From an uncultured Desulfovibrio sp. (GTDB lineage Bacteria > Desulfobacterota > Desulfovibrionia > Desulfovibrionales > Desulfovibrionaceae): a stretch of 64,000 nt of DNA. Numbering within the stretch: position 1 is the first letter of the stretch; every line of letters starts with the position of its first letter. Below the pieces are notes generated by a model. The model searched no databases and was not told the DNA's origin. It saw nothing but the letters and a program-made list of their open reading frames with translations. Both the position numbers and the translations under genes were made by a program. The stretch covers positions 62,001-126,000 of the forward strand of contig NZ_CABSIF010000006.1 of assembly GCF_902477725.1 (NCBI RefSeq). Reading direction: 5' to 3'. This document shows positions 8,426 to 17,309 of this stretch, one piece after another.

Positions 8426-8554
8426 TTTAAAAAGAGTCTTTTTCCCCCTGACTGCGTCAAAGGCCCGTTTCAGTCCAGGGCTGCACCAGCATGTACTATC
8501 CCTGTCCTGAAACGGGCCTTTTCCTTGCCAGAGGACAAAATCCATCTTTTTAAA
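8426..8554 (+). repeat. Dispersed hairpin element, copy 2
   Basis: Second copy of the element at 3367-3496, in the same orientation and only 6 bp after the antiporter stop codon. Its terminal arms are TTTAAAAAG (8426-8434) and CTTTTTAAA (8546-8554). The central stem is 8459-8473 with 8507-8521, 15 bp and fully paired. Compared with copy 1, the terminal arms changed at two pairs and the central stem at one pair, each time on both sides, so base pairing is kept. One G-T pair of copy 1 is G-C here. The remaining 130 bp up to dinB are A+T-richer and probably carry the dinB promoter. Confidence 0.8.
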
Positions 8555-8684
8555 TGTAGCTTATTGAGAAGTATGAATTACGCGAAACTTGTTGCCCGTT
8601 AACGTGAACAGCAAAGAAAAATCATAAGCATCGAATCAAATTAACCCCATACGCTATAGTGAAACCAGCGCCCGGATTGTTGTC

Positions 8685-9947
8685 ATGATCATCCACATAG
8701 ACATGGATGCCTTTTTTGCATCGGTAGAGCAGATGGACGACCCGTCCCTGCGCGGCAAGCCCGTTATTGTGGGCGGCGAGCAGAGGGGGGTGGTTTCCAC
8801 CTGTTCTTACGAGGCGCGCGTTTTTGGGGTGCATTCCGCCATGCCCATGGCAACGGCCCGCAGGCTCTGCCCGCAGGGCATTGTGGTGCGTGGCCGCCAC
8901 TCGCGCTATGCCGAGCTTTCGCGGGCGGTCATGGCGGCCCTTGGCGAGTTTTCGCCCCTTGTGGAGCAGGCCAGCGTGGATGAGGCTTATGTGGATGCCA
9001 CAGGCCTTGAACGTCTGTTCGGCTCGTTGGAAGAACTGCTTCTGCGCATCAAGGGGCGTGTGCGCGAGGCTACGGGCGGGCTCACCTGCTCCGCCGGGGC
9101 CGCGCCGGTGAAATTTCTTGCCAAAATATGTTCAGACATCAACAAGCCCGATGGCATGTTCATATTGCGGCCCGAAGAAGTGGATGATTTTCTGGCGACT
9201 TTGCCCGTGGGCAAGATTCCCGGCGTGGGCAAGCGCATGGTTGAGAGCCTGCAAGGTCTGGGTGTGAGAACTGTGGGGCAGTTGCGCCGCTACAGTCTGG
9301 ACTTCATGCTGCGCAAATACGGCAAGTGGGGCGGCGTGTTGTACGAGCGCGTGCACGGGCGCGACCCGCGCGGCATAGAAACCGAGCGCGCCGCAAAAAG
9401 CGAAAGTGCGGAATGCACCTTTACCGAGGACACGCGCGACCGGGATTTTTTGCAGCGCATGCTGCTGGCCCATGCAGAGCGCGTGGGGGCCTCGTTGCGG
9501 CGGCATGGCTACAGGGGCCGCACGGTGACGCTCAAGGTCAAGTATACGGATTTCAGGCAGGTTACCCGTTCGCGCACCCTGCCGGAGGGCATAAACGCCA
9601 CGGAAACCATTTTTGAGGTGGGCTGCGCCTTGCTGCGCGAGCTGCCCCTGCCGCAGCCTGTACGGCTTATCGGCCTTGGGGTTTCAGGTTTTGACGCACC
9701 TGTGGCGCAATTGGTCTTGCCGGGCGCGGTCAAGCCAGCAACTCAGGGTCTGGATCCGCAGGTCGAGGCCAGAAGGCAAAAACTTGATGCCGCGCTGGAC
9801 GATCTGCGCAGCCGCTTTGGCAACAAGGCGGTGCAGCGCGGGCGGCTGTTTACGCCTGCGGAAAAAAAGGCAGATGCCGCGCTTACCCCGGATAGCGCCG
9901 GGGATGCAGGCACGGCGGATACAAAAGAATCTGACAGTGAAGAATAG
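8685..9947 (+). CDS. dinB: DNA polymerase IV (Y-family)
   Basis: Error-prone lesion-bypass polymerase. The N-terminal motif IIHIDMDAFFASVEQ carries catalytic Asp6, and SVDEAYVDATGL carries Asp99 and Glu100. Other Y-family marks are STCSYEARVFGVHSAMPM (38-55) and the helix-hairpin-helix region KIPGVGKRMVESLQGLGV near 184-201. The little-finger domain follows to about residue 345. The last 75 residues are a low-complexity Ala/Asp/Glu-rich tail longer than in E. coli; whether it keeps a beta-clamp motif is not clear. No good ribosome site precedes the ATG, which suggests low expression. I saw no convincing LexA box. It converges on tlyA with a 6-bp gap. Confidence 0.94.
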   Translation: MIIHIDMDAFFASVEQMDDPSLRGKPVIVGGEQRGVVSTCSYEARVFGVHSAMPMATARRLCPQGIVVRGRHSRYAELSRAVMAALGEFSPLVEQASVDEAYVDATGLERLFGSLEELLLRIKGRVREATGGLTCSAGAAPVKFLAKICSDINKPDGMFILRPEEVDDFLATLPVGKIPGVGKRMVESLQGLGVRTVGQLRRYSLDFMLRKYGKWGGVLYERVHGRDPRGIETERAAKSESAECTFTEDTRDRDFLQRMLLAHAERVGASLRRHGYRGRTVTLKVKYTDFRQVTRSRTLPEGINATETIFEVGCALLRELPLPQPVRLIGLGVSGFDAPVAQLVLPGAVKPATQGLDPQVEARRQKLDAALDDLRSRFGNKAVQRGRLFTPAEKKADAALTPDSAGDAGTADTKESDSEE

Positions 9948-9953
9948 GCGGCT

Positions 9954-10730
9954 TTATGCGTTTGCCTGACCCTGCCGCGTAAACAGAGCCATGTATTCCT
10001 GATTGCCCTTGGGACCCTTGATGGCGGCGGGCAGCACTCCCTGACAGGCAAGAGCCAAATTGGCCTGGGTGAAGAGCAGGATTTTATCCACCGCGCGCTG
10101 GCGTGCGGCCTCATCGCGCACCACTCCCTTGACGGTTTCGCCAGGGCCAAGCTCAAATTGCGGTTTGATGAGCGTGGCGAGCATGCCGCCGGGTTTGAGC
10201 CAGGGCATGCATGAGGGCAGCACGAGGGTGAGCGAAATAAAGGAAACGTCCGCGACCACCAGATCAACCATCTCGGGGATAAGGCTCTGCTCCGCATGGC
10301 GCAGGTTGACGCCTTCAAGGTTTATCACCCTTTCGTCGGCGCGCAGGCGTTCGTGCAACTGATTTTTGCCCACATCCACGGCATAGACGCGTTTGGCCCC
10401 CCTTTGCAGCAGGCAGTCCGTAAAACCACCGGTGGAAGCACCCGCGTCCAGGCACACAAAGTCGGTCACATCCAGCTTGAAATGTTCAAGGATGGTCAAA
10501 AGCTTGTAAGCGCCACGGCTCACGTAGCGTTCCGGCTCCAGCAGGGCAAAGACCGTGTCGGCGGCAAAAGGATGCCCCGGCTTGGGCACAACCTGCGGCG
10601 GCGCACCGGGGACCGTCTGTTCAAGGATGATCTTGCACGCCATGATAAGGCGGCGGGCCTGTTCGCGGCTTTCCGCAAGGCCCTGCTCAAATACAAGCTG
10701 GTCGGCGCGTTGTCTGGGTGTTTTTGGCAT
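9954..10730 (-). CDS. tlyA: TlyA-family rRNA 2'-O-methyltransferase
   Basis: S-adenosylmethionine-dependent RNA ribose methyltransferase, sometimes called hemolysin TlyA. It opens with an S4 RNA-binding domain (RQRADQLVFEQGLAESREQA, then the CKI strand), followed by an FtsJ-like Rossmann domain with CLDAGASTGGFTDCLLQRGA as the SAM loop and VDLVVADVSFISL as motif IV. I chose the ATG at 10730 because the S4 domain begins right there. A GTG at 10796 would add 22 residues without recognisable content. Neither start has a strong ribosome site. The gene is a monocistron facing dinB. Confidence 0.9.
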   Translation of the reverse strand: MPKTPRQRADQLVFEQGLAESREQARRLIMACKIILEQTVPGAPPQVVPKPGHPFAADTVFALLEPERYVSRGAYKLLTILEHFKLDVTDFVCLDAGASTGGFTDCLLQRGAKRVYAVDVGKNQLHERLRADERVINLEGVNLRHAEQSLIPEMVDLVVADVSFISLTLVLPSCMPWLKPGGMLATLIKPQFELGPGETVKGVVRDEAARQRAVDKILLFTQANLALACQGVLPAAIKGPKGNQEYMALFTRQGQANA

Positions 10731-10868
10731 GGGGGTCTTATATCTGCTTGCCGCGTCAACCACAAGACTGCCCCGCGATTGCTGCGCACCGGGCACGGCA
10801 AAGGGGGTGCAACTGGCCCCCGATGAGATGGCGGAAAGTCAATTTATACTTAACCCCGTCCGGCGCAC

Positions 10869-10897
10869 TTGCCAAAGCCGTAAAAGAGGGCTATATA
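10869..10897 (+). promoter_or_regulatory. Sigma-70 type promoter for rpmE operon
   Basis: TTGCCA (10869-10874) and TATATA (10892-10897) are separated by exactly 17 bp. This is a good housekeeping-type promoter about 95 bp upstream of the rpmE start, and it would drive rpmE, the DUF1385 gene and prfA. Confidence 0.6.
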
Positions 10898-10997
10898 GCT
10901 TGCCCTTGTGCGGTACTGCGCCGCGCCAAGGGTAAAACGCGCGGGCGTCCGAATTGCTGAAAAATCTGGATTATGCCGCGTTCACGAGGTAGCTGCC

Positions 10998-11207
10998 ATG
11001 AAAAATGATATCCATCCCAAAGTGTTCAACGCCACCATCACCTGCGCCTGCGGCAATGAAGAGCACGTGCTCTCCACCAAGGGCGAACAGGTTAGCGTGG
11101 AAGTTTGCTCCGCTTGCCACCCTTTCTTCACCGGCAAGCAGCGTTTTCTTGATACCGCTGGTCGTATTGACCGCTTCCGCAAGAAGTACGCCAAGTTTGA
11201 TCAGTAG
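10998..11207 (+). CDS. rpmE: 50S ribosomal protein L31, zinc-binding form
   Basis: Ribosomal protein bL31 of the large subunit, 69 residues. It keeps the four zinc-ligand cysteines (Cys16, Cys18, Cys37, Cys40), so it is the C+ type that needs zinc. The CSACHPFFTGKQ motif is diagnostic. The frame is open upstream of 10998, but the ATG at 10998 gives the canonical MKNDIHP N-terminus and has GAGG in front. It is followed by the DUF1385 gene and prfA. Confidence 0.97.
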   Translation: MKNDIHPKVFNATITCACGNEEHVLSTKGEQVSVEVCSACHPFFTGKQRFLDTAGRIDRFRKKYAKFDQ

Positions 11208-11247
11208 TAAGCTTGGGTCGGGCCTTTACCGGGACTCCAGCACTGGC

Positions 11248-12294
11248 ATGACGCCCGAAAGTTCGCGGCGGGCAGGCTCGCAGCAAATCGCCCCGCGTGC
11301 AAAGCGCGCGAGCGGTGTGTTGCGGCTTGCCCTCGCTCTTTTGAACGCGGAATGCGCTCCGGTGGGCGGGCAGGCCGTCATGGAAGGCGTGATGATGCGT
11401 CACGGTGATGTCTACGGGCTGGCGGTTCGTCAGGCCGATGGCGTCATTCGTGCCATGCGCTGCCCTTGGTTTTCGCTCACCCGCAGCCCCTGGCTCAAAA
11501 AGCCCTTTGTGCGGGGCTTTCCTGTGCTGCTGGAAACTCTGGTCAACGGCATCAAGGCGCTCAACCGCTCGGTTGAAGCTGTGGCCCAGAGCGAGCAGGA
11601 GGAAATCTCCGGCTGGCATCTGGTGCTTACGCTGATTCTGGCCCTGCTGATGGCAGTGGGTCTTTTTGTGGTTGTGCCGCACCTGCTCTCGCTGGTGATG
11701 CTCTGGGCGCACCTTGGCGGCGATGTGGAAGGGCTTTCGTTCCACCTCTGGGACGGTTTTTTCAAGTGCTGCATCTTCATGGGGTATATCAAGGCAATTT
11801 CGTATGTGCCTGATATCCGCCGTGTTTTTCAGTATCATGGGGCAGAACACAAAACCATCCACGCCTATGAGGCGGGGGGGGATGTGGACGCTGCCGCCGC
11901 CATGGGCAAAAGCCGCCTGCATCCGCGTTGCGGAACCACGTTTTTGCTGTTTGTCATCAGCATTTCCATATTGCTGCATGCGGTGCTGGTTCCCCTGATG
12001 CTGAGCATTTACACGCCGCAGGGTGAGGTTGCCAAACATGTCCTCACCATTGGCGTCAAGCTGTTGCTGATGGTGCCCATCAGCGCGCTGGCCTATGAGC
12101 TTATACGTTACGCTGCCAAACTGCCCGAAGGGCCTCTGGCAACGGTGCTGCGCGCGCCGGGGCTGGCCCTCCAGCGGCTCACCACCTATGAGCCTGACGA
12201 AAGCCAGCTTGAGGTGGCCGTGGTGGCCCTGCGTGAAGCCCTTGGCCCGGATGATGGCGCGAGGGTGCACACCGTAGGCTACACCACGGAATAG
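11248..12294 (+). CDS. DUF1385 (YqhQ-like) membrane protein
   Basis: An integral membrane protein of unknown function, 348 residues from this start. The family signature PVGGQAVMEGVMMRHGD begins at about residue 38, and FQYHGAEHKTIHAYE and HPRCGTTFLLFV follow near 198 and 230. Four or five hydrophobic segments are visible (about 105-130, 215-265, 270-300). I chose the ATG at 11248 because it lies just after the rpmE stop; its ribosome site is weak and a start nearer the signature remains possible. In many genomes this family sits between rpmE and prfA, exactly as here, so a role linked to translation or the envelope is suspected but not shown. Confidence 0.85.
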   Translation: MTPESSRRAGSQQIAPRAKRASGVLRLALALLNAECAPVGGQAVMEGVMMRHGDVYGLAVRQADGVIRAMRCPWFSLTRSPWLKKPFVRGFPVLLETLVNGIKALNRSVEAVAQSEQEEISGWHLVLTLILALLMAVGLFVVVPHLLSLVMLWAHLGGDVEGLSFHLWDGFFKCCIFMGYIKAISYVPDIRRVFQYHGAEHKTIHAYEAGGDVDAAAAMGKSRLHPRCGTTFLLFVISISILLHAVLVPLMLSIYTPQGEVAKHVLTIGVKLLLMVPISALAYELIRYAAKLPEGPLATVLRAPGLALQRLTTYEPDESQLEVAVVALREALGPDDGARVHTVGYTTE

Positions 12295-12425
12295 CGCTTA
12301 TTGCCGTCTTTTTCTGCCGCTTTTGCGGCAGATGCTGTACATGGGCTTGTTGCCTGGCATGCTGCTTGCGGCATGGCTGCGCGCCCGTTTTTCGTTTTTC
12401 CGCCCACAGCGTGTTGGAGACACCT

Positions 12426-13496
12426 ATGTTCGCCAAATTGGAAGGTCTGGAAAAGAAATTCATGGAGCTGGAGCATTCCCTGGCTGAGCCGGACGTGTTC
12501 AACGATCAGGAACACTACCGCAAGCTCACCAAGGCCCATGCCGATCTGCGCGACATTGTTGAAAGATACCGCCGCCACAGGGCGCTGTTGCAGGAACAGG
12601 CCGAAAACAAGCAGCTGCTGCGCGATGAAGACCCCGAAATGCGCGAGCTTGCCCAGGAAGACCTGCGCCGCATTGAAAAGGAACTGCCCGAGGTGGAGCA
12701 GGAGCTCAAGCTCATGCTGCTGCCCAAGGATCCGCTGGACGAAAAGAACACCATTCTTGAAATCCGCGCCGGTACGGGCGGCGAAGAAGCGGCCCTGTTT
12801 GCCGCCGACCTGTTCCGCATGTACTCGCGCTACGCCGAAGTTAAGGGCTGGAAGGTGGAACTCATGAGCGAATCGCCCTCCGAATCGGGCGGCCTCAAGG
12901 AAGTTATCTGCCTTATCAGCGGCAACAAGGTTTACAGCCGCCTCAAGTTTGAGGCGGGCACCCACCGCGTGCAGCGCGTGCCCGCCACAGAAGCCCAAGG
13001 CCGCATCCATACCTCTGCCGCCACCGTGGCTGTTATGCCCGAAGCGGAAGAAGTGGACGTGGAAATCCGCCCCGAAGACCTGCGCATCGATATTTACCGG
13101 GCTTCCGGCGCTGGCGGGCAGCACGTCAACAAGACGGAATCGGCTGTGCGCATCACGCACTTGCCCACCAATACCGTTGTGACCTGTCAGGACGAACGCT
13201 CGCAGCACAAAAACAAGGCCCGCGCCATGAAAGTGCTTGCCTCACGCATTCTGGCCGCCGAGCGTGAACGCTATAATTCGGAAATTTCCGCCGACCGCAA
13301 GTCGCAGGTGGGTTCCGGCGACCGTTCCGAGCGCATCCGTACTTACAATTTCCCGCAGGGGCGTTGCACGGATCACCGCATCAACCTGACCCTGTATTCT
13401 CTGGATCGTATCATGGAAGGCGAAATTGATCCGCTGATTGAAGCCCTGAGCACGGTGGCGCAGGCCGATGCGCTCAAGGCCGCAGCCACGGATTAA
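12426..13496 (+). CDS. prfA: Peptide chain release factor 1
   Basis: Reads UAA and UAG stop codons and triggers peptide release. The protein is 356 residues. The N-terminal coiled-coil domain runs to about residue 100. The anticodon-like tripeptide PAT is in HRVQRVPATEAQGRIHTS, and the catalytic GGQ is in GAGGQHVNKTES near residue 230. The ATG at 12426 gives the standard MFAKLEGLEKKF start; an open frame upstream of it is not part of the protein. The usual partner prmC (GGQ methyltransferase) does not follow; a strong bidirectional terminator does. Confidence 0.97.
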   Translation: MFAKLEGLEKKFMELEHSLAEPDVFNDQEHYRKLTKAHADLRDIVERYRRHRALLQEQAENKQLLRDEDPEMRELAQEDLRRIEKELPEVEQELKLMLLPKDPLDEKNTILEIRAGTGGEEAALFAADLFRMYSRYAEVKGWKVELMSESPSESGGLKEVICLISGNKVYSRLKFEAGTHRVQRVPATEAQGRIHTSAATVAVMPEAEEVDVEIRPEDLRIDIYRASGAGGQHVNKTESAVRITHLPTNTVVTCQDERSQHKNKARAMKVLASRILAAERERYNSEISADRKSQVGSGDRSERIRTYNFPQGRCTDHRINLTLYSLDRIMEGEIDPLIEALSTVAQADALKAAATD

Positions 13497-13522
13497 TCGC
13501 CACCTGCATTAAATATGGATAC

Positions 13523-13555
13523 AAAAAACGCCCGCAAATTTTGCGGGCGTTTTTT
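13523..13555. terminator. Bidirectional terminator between prfA and ureG
   Basis: A hairpin ACGCCCGCAA / TTGCGGGCGT flanked by an A-run on the left and a T-run on the right. It can stop transcription from prfA on the plus strand and from the urea operon on the minus strand. Confidence 0.9.
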
Positions 13556-13592
13556 GCGTCTGCATGACGGGCATCCATGCGACAAAATGCAC

Positions 13593-14222
13593 TTATACTG
13601 ACTGATCGGGCAGCCGCAGCATGCCCTCGCGGATGATAAAGGCGATCACGGCCTCAATGCCGGCACCGGAAAGCATTTCTGTGAGCACATAGGGGCGTTC
13701 GCCGCGCATGCGGCGGGTGTCGCGTTCCATCACGTCCAGCGAGGCATGCACCATGGGCGCGAGGTCAACCTTGTTGATGATGAGCAGGTCGGACTTGGTG
13801 ATGCCGGGGCCGCCCTTGCGCGGGATTTTGTCCCCGCCGCTCACGTCTATGACATAGATGGTGAGGTCGGCCAGTTCCGGGCTGAACGTGGCAGAGAGAT
13901 TGTCGCCGCCGCTTTCCACCAGCACCAGCTCAAGGCCGGGATGGCGCGCCTGAAGCTCTTCAATGGCCTGAATGTTCATGGAAGCGTCTTCGCGGATGGC
14001 AGTGTGCGGGCAGCCGCCCGTTTCAACGCCAATGATGCGGTCAGCTTCAAGGGCGTTGTGGCGCAGCAGAAATTCCGCATCTTCACGGGTGTAAATGTCG
14101 TTGGTGACGACAGCCATATTGTAGTGCTTGCGAAGGCGCATGCACAGGTGGCGCAGGAGGGCCGTTTTGCCGGAACCCACAGGGCCGCCAACGCCCACTC
14201 GCAGGCAGGGTCTATTGGTCAT
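13593..14222 (-). CDS. ureG: Urease accessory GTPase UreG
   Basis: SIMIBI-class GTPase that drives nickel delivery to apo-urease. The P-loop GGPVGSGKT spans residues 12-20, the metal-binding CPH is Cys71-His73 in GGCPHTAIREDAS, and ESGGDNLSATF and the G4 motif NKVDL follow. The 209-residue length is normal. I chose the ATG at 14222 rather than an upstream in-frame ATG because it has AGGAG in front and gives the usual N-terminus. It is the last gene of the urt-ure operon, 5 bp after ureF, and is followed by a bidirectional terminator. Confidence 0.97.
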   Translation of the reverse strand: MTNRPCLRVGVGGPVGSGKTALLRHLCMRLRKHYNMAVVTNDIYTREDAEFLLRHNALEADRIIGVETGGCPHTAIREDASMNIQAIEELQARHPGLELVLVESGGDNLSATFSPELADLTIYVIDVSGGDKIPRKGGPGITKSDLLIINKVDLAPMVHASLDVMERDTRRMRGERPYVLTEMLSGAGIEAVIAFIIREGMLRLPDQSV

Positions 14223-14227
14223 GACGT

Positions 14228-15130
14228 TCAACTCCTGAAAAGTCGGGTGTATTGTCGTTCGTGTCCGGCGCTGCACAGGGCGAGGCCGGGGAGGCTGGAG
14301 CCGATGTCCTCATCGGGCAGGGCCGCTGCCTGAGCCACCAGTTGCGGGACGGCAGGCATGAACTCCAGCAACAGTTTTTGCGCGGCGGTCTGGCCCAAAG
14401 GCACTGTTTTGCAGGCCACGGCCACCTGATTTTGCAGCCAGCTCCACACATAGGCGCAGGCCGCGTCCATCCCGGCGCGCTGCTGCGGGGCAGGATCGCA
14501 ATAAGGCTCCATGCTACGGGCGTGCTGGCCGAGCATGACGGCGGCAACCGCAAAACAGGCCGTGTACCCCGCTTTGTCTGGCAGCTGCCAGTGCGGCAGC
14601 ATGCCCTGATCGTGCAAAATACGGCGCAGGGCGCGCCCCATCTGGATTTCTTCCTGCCACAGTTCGCGGCTTTCGCGGCCTGCAAGCATAAGGGCGTTCC
14701 AGCGGGCCAGCGCATCGGCATCTGCACTGGATGCCGCCGCGTGCATGCGCAGCAGCAGCGGCAGGTCGTTGCGCGCAAGGCCGAGGCGCAGCACGCCCCA
14801 AAGCCAGCGGCGCACGCCTTCCGCAGTGGCCGCATGCCCCCGTTCCACAGCGGCTGCAAGCCCCTGCGACCAGGCAAAACCGCCCACTGGCAGGGATTGC
14901 CCCGCCAGATAGAGCAGGGCTGTCAGGCCAAACTGCGGCCCATTCCATGCCGTGTGGCTACAGCCACGGCCAGCATGCGGCCCGGTTTGCCCCGCGGCAT
15001 CCTCCGCCTGCGCATGTGCCGCACACTGTTGAACATGTTGAGCAAGGCAGGTTCCGCCAGCCAGCGCCCTTGCAGGGGGCGGCAGCTCGGATGCCGGCTC
15101 AGTCGCCAGTCCGGCAGCCAATTCAGCCAT
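14228..15130 (-). CDS. ureF: Urease accessory protein UreF with long N-terminal extension
   Basis: UreF acts with UreD and UreG in the urease activation complex and gates GTP hydrolysis. The conserved UreF fold begins at about residue 68 (FGLTALLYLAGQSLPVGGFA) and continues through the DPAPQQRAGMDAACAYVWSW region to the C-terminus. Before it lies an extension of some 66 residues with several His and Cys (for example CLAQHVQQCAAHA, then PHAGRGCSH), which most UreF proteins lack. The start at 15130 overlaps the end of ureE by 8 bp, so coupling is likely. A start closer to the conserved part would need a non-ATG codon, and I saw no better ribosome site. Confidence 0.92.
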   Translation of the reverse strand: MAELAAGLATEPASELPPPARALAGGTCLAQHVQQCAAHAQAEDAAGQTGPHAGRGCSHTAWNGPQFGLTALLYLAGQSLPVGGFAWSQGLAAAVERGHAATAEGVRRWLWGVLRLGLARNDLPLLLRMHAAASSADADALARWNALMLAGRESRELWQEEIQMGRALRRILHDQGMLPHWQLPDKAGYTACFAVAAVMLGQHARSMEPYCDPAPQQRAGMDAACAYVWSWLQNQVAVACKTVPLGQTAAQKLLLEFMPAVPQLVAQAAALPDEDIGSSLPGLALCSAGHERQYTRLFRS

Positions 15131-15566
15131 GACTGTGACCGTGGCCGCCGTAGGCTCCGCCCTCAGGCACAAAGGGCAGATTTTCTCGGCGCAGGCGCAG
15201 GCCCAGATTTTCCGCCAGTTCTTCAAGCACGTGGTCGGGCATGAAGCGCAGCCACTTGTGCCCGAGTTGCATGGCGGCGTGGCGGTTGCCAAGGTGATAG
15301 CAGGCGCGGGCCAGAGTTTCCCAGTTGGGGGCAATGCCCGTCACCACAGGTTCCTCGCCGTTGCGCACAATTGCCAGCACGTCCCCGGCGCGCAGAATAT
15401 CGCCCTCGCGCAAAACCTGCCCTCGCGTGAGAAACAGGCCAGCTTCTTCGCCGCTGTCCAGCCGCAGCCGCTGGCGGCATTTGCCGCGCTGCTCCCATGT
15501 CAGGGTAAGGGTGGCCGTAGGCTCCAGATTGGTGCGCTGCCCCATGTTTTCAGTAAATTCCAGCAT
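15123..15566 (-). CDS. ureE: Urease accessory nickel chaperone UreE
   Basis: Homodimeric nickel metallochaperone, 147 residues. The N-terminal peptide-binding domain (TLTWEQRGKCRQRLRLDSGEEAG) and the metal-binding domain with the YHLGNRHAAMQL motif near 92-103 are both present. The C-terminus has only a short His tail, GGHGHSHG, compared with the long tails of some species. AGGAG precedes the ATG at 15566. It lies 21 bp after ureC and overlaps ureF. Confidence 0.95.
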   Translation of the reverse strand: MLEFTENMGQRTNLEPTATLTLTWEQRGKCRQRLRLDSGEEAGLFLTRGQVLREGDILRAGDVLAIVRNGEEPVVTGIAPNWETLARACYHLGNRHAAMQLGHKWLRFMPDHVLEELAENLGLRLRRENLPFVPEGGAYGGHGHSHG

Positions 15567-15587
15567 GGTCGCTCCTTAGTTGGTTGC

Positions 15588-17309
15588 CTAGAACAAAAAA
15601 TAACGTTGCGCCAACGGCAGCACTTCTGCCGGAGCGCAGGTGAGAATCTCGCCGTCAGCGCGGACTTCATAGGTTTGTGGGTTCACGGCAATAGCCGGGG
15701 TGGCGCTGTTGAGCAGGAGGTCGCTCTTGCACAGGGTGCGCGTGCCCCGGCAGGCGGAAAGCCCGCGCAGCAGACCCAGCTCCCGCAGCCGCCCCTCGCC
15801 GCCGTTTTCCATGAAGGCGCGCGAAACAAAGCTCAGGCTGGCGGCAGCCGCAGCCTGCCCCAAGGCGCCAAACATGGGCCGGTAGTGCATGGGCTGCGGC
15901 GTGGGGATGGAGGCGTTGGCGTCGCCCATGGGCGCGGCGGCTATCTGCCCGCCCTTGATGACCAGCGAGGGTTTGACCCCAAAGAAGGCGGGCTTCCACA
16001 GCACGAGGTCGGCCAGAAGGCCGGGGGCCACAGCCCCAATGGCGTGGGAAAGGCCGTGGGTAACGGCGGGGTTGCAGGTGTACTTGGCCAGATACCGGCG
16101 CACGCGGAAGTTGTCGTTGCCACGCCCGCGATCTTCGGGCAGAGGGCCGCGCTGCACCTTCATCTTGTGCGCGGTCTGCCACGCGCGGGTGATGACCTCG
16201 CCCACGCGGCCCATGGCCTGCGAGTCGGACGAGATCATGGAAATAACGCCCATGTCCTGCAAGATATCCTCCGCTGCAATGGTTTCGCGCCGGATGCGCG
16301 AATCGGCAAAGGCTGCGTCTTCGGGCAGGGAGGGATTGAGGTGGTGGCAAACCATGAGCATGTCCAGATGCTCGTCCACGGTGTTCACCGTATAGGGCCG
16401 GGTGGGATTGGTGGACGAGGGCAGCACGTTGGGCAGGGAACAGGCGCGCAGAATGTCGGGCGCGTGCCCGCCGCCTGCGCCTTCCGTGTGGTAGGTGTGG
16501 ATGGTGCGGCCCCGGAACGCGGCCAGCGTGTCTTCCACAAAGCCCGCCTCATTGAGCGTGTCGGTATGGATGGCGACCTGCACATCGTATTCGTCAGCCA
16601 CGGTAAGGCAGGTGTCGATGGCAGCCGGGGTGGTGCCCCAGTCTTCGTGCAGTTTCAGGCCGCAAGCGCCCGCCTCGAGCTGCTCGCGCAGGGCCTCGGG
16701 CATGGCGGCATTGCCCTTGCCCAGAAAGCCAAAGTTCATGGGCAAGGCGTCTGTGGCGGCCAGCATGCGTTCCAGATGCCAGGGGCCGGGGGTGCAGGTG
16801 GTTGCGTTGGTGCCCGTGGCAGGGCCGGTGCCGCCGCCAAGCATGGTGGTGATGCCGCTGGCAAGGGCTTCTTCCACCTGCTGCGGGCAGATAAAGTGGA
16901 TGTGCGAGTCCATGCCGCCAGCGGTGAGCAGGCAGCCTTCGCCCGCAATGATCTCCGTGCCGGGGCCGATGACCACGTCCACATCGGGCTGCACATCGGG
17001 GTTGCCCGCCTTGCCGATGGCGGCGATGCGGCCGTCGCGTATGCCAAGATCAGCCTTGATGATGCCCAGCGCCGCATCCATGATGACGGCATTGGTGATG
17101 ACGGTGTCCATAGCGCCGTCAGCATTGCTGATCTGGCTCTGGCCCATGCCGTCGCGAATGACCTTGCCGCCGCCAAAGCAGACTTCATCGCCATAGACGG
17201 TGTGGTCGCGCTCGATTTCTATCCACAGTTCCGTGTCCGCAAGGCGGATGCGGTCGCCCGTGGTGGGGCCGTAGAGTTCGGCATACTGGCTTCTGGGGAT
17301 GCGGATCAT
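15588..17309 (-). CDS. ureC: Urease alpha subunit (catalytic)
   Basis: Catalytic subunit that hydrolyses urea to ammonia and carbamate; cytosolic, part of (UreABC)3. All nickel-centre residues can be placed: His136 and His138 (DSHIHF), carbamylated Lys219 (GLKLHEDWG), His248, His274 and Asp362, plus the flap residues Cys321-His322 in MVCHHL. They are shifted by two from the Klebsiella numbering. The 573-residue length is typical, so the enzyme should be active. Its ATG overlaps the ureB stop by 4 bp. Confidence 0.98.
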   Translation of the reverse strand: MIRIPRSQYAELYGPTTGDRIRLADTELWIEIERDHTVYGDEVCFGGGKVIRDGMGQSQISNADGAMDTVITNAVIMDAALGIIKADLGIRDGRIAAIGKAGNPDVQPDVDVVIGPGTEIIAGEGCLLTAGGMDSHIHFICPQQVEEALASGITTMLGGGTGPATGTNATTCTPGPWHLERMLAATDALPMNFGFLGKGNAAMPEALREQLEAGACGLKLHEDWGTTPAAIDTCLTVADEYDVQVAIHTDTLNEAGFVEDTLAAFRGRTIHTYHTEGAGGGHAPDILRACSLPNVLPSSTNPTRPYTVNTVDEHLDMLMVCHHLNPSLPEDAAFADSRIRRETIAAEDILQDMGVISMISSDSQAMGRVGEVITRAWQTAHKMKVQRGPLPEDRGRGNDNFRVRRYLAKYTCNPAVTHGLSHAIGAVAPGLLADLVLWKPAFFGVKPSLVIKGGQIAAAPMGDANASIPTPQPMHYRPMFGALGQAAAAASLSFVSRAFMENGGEGRLRELGLLRGLSACRGTRTLCKSDLLLNSATPAIAVNPQTYEVRADGEILTCAPAEVLPLAQRYFLF

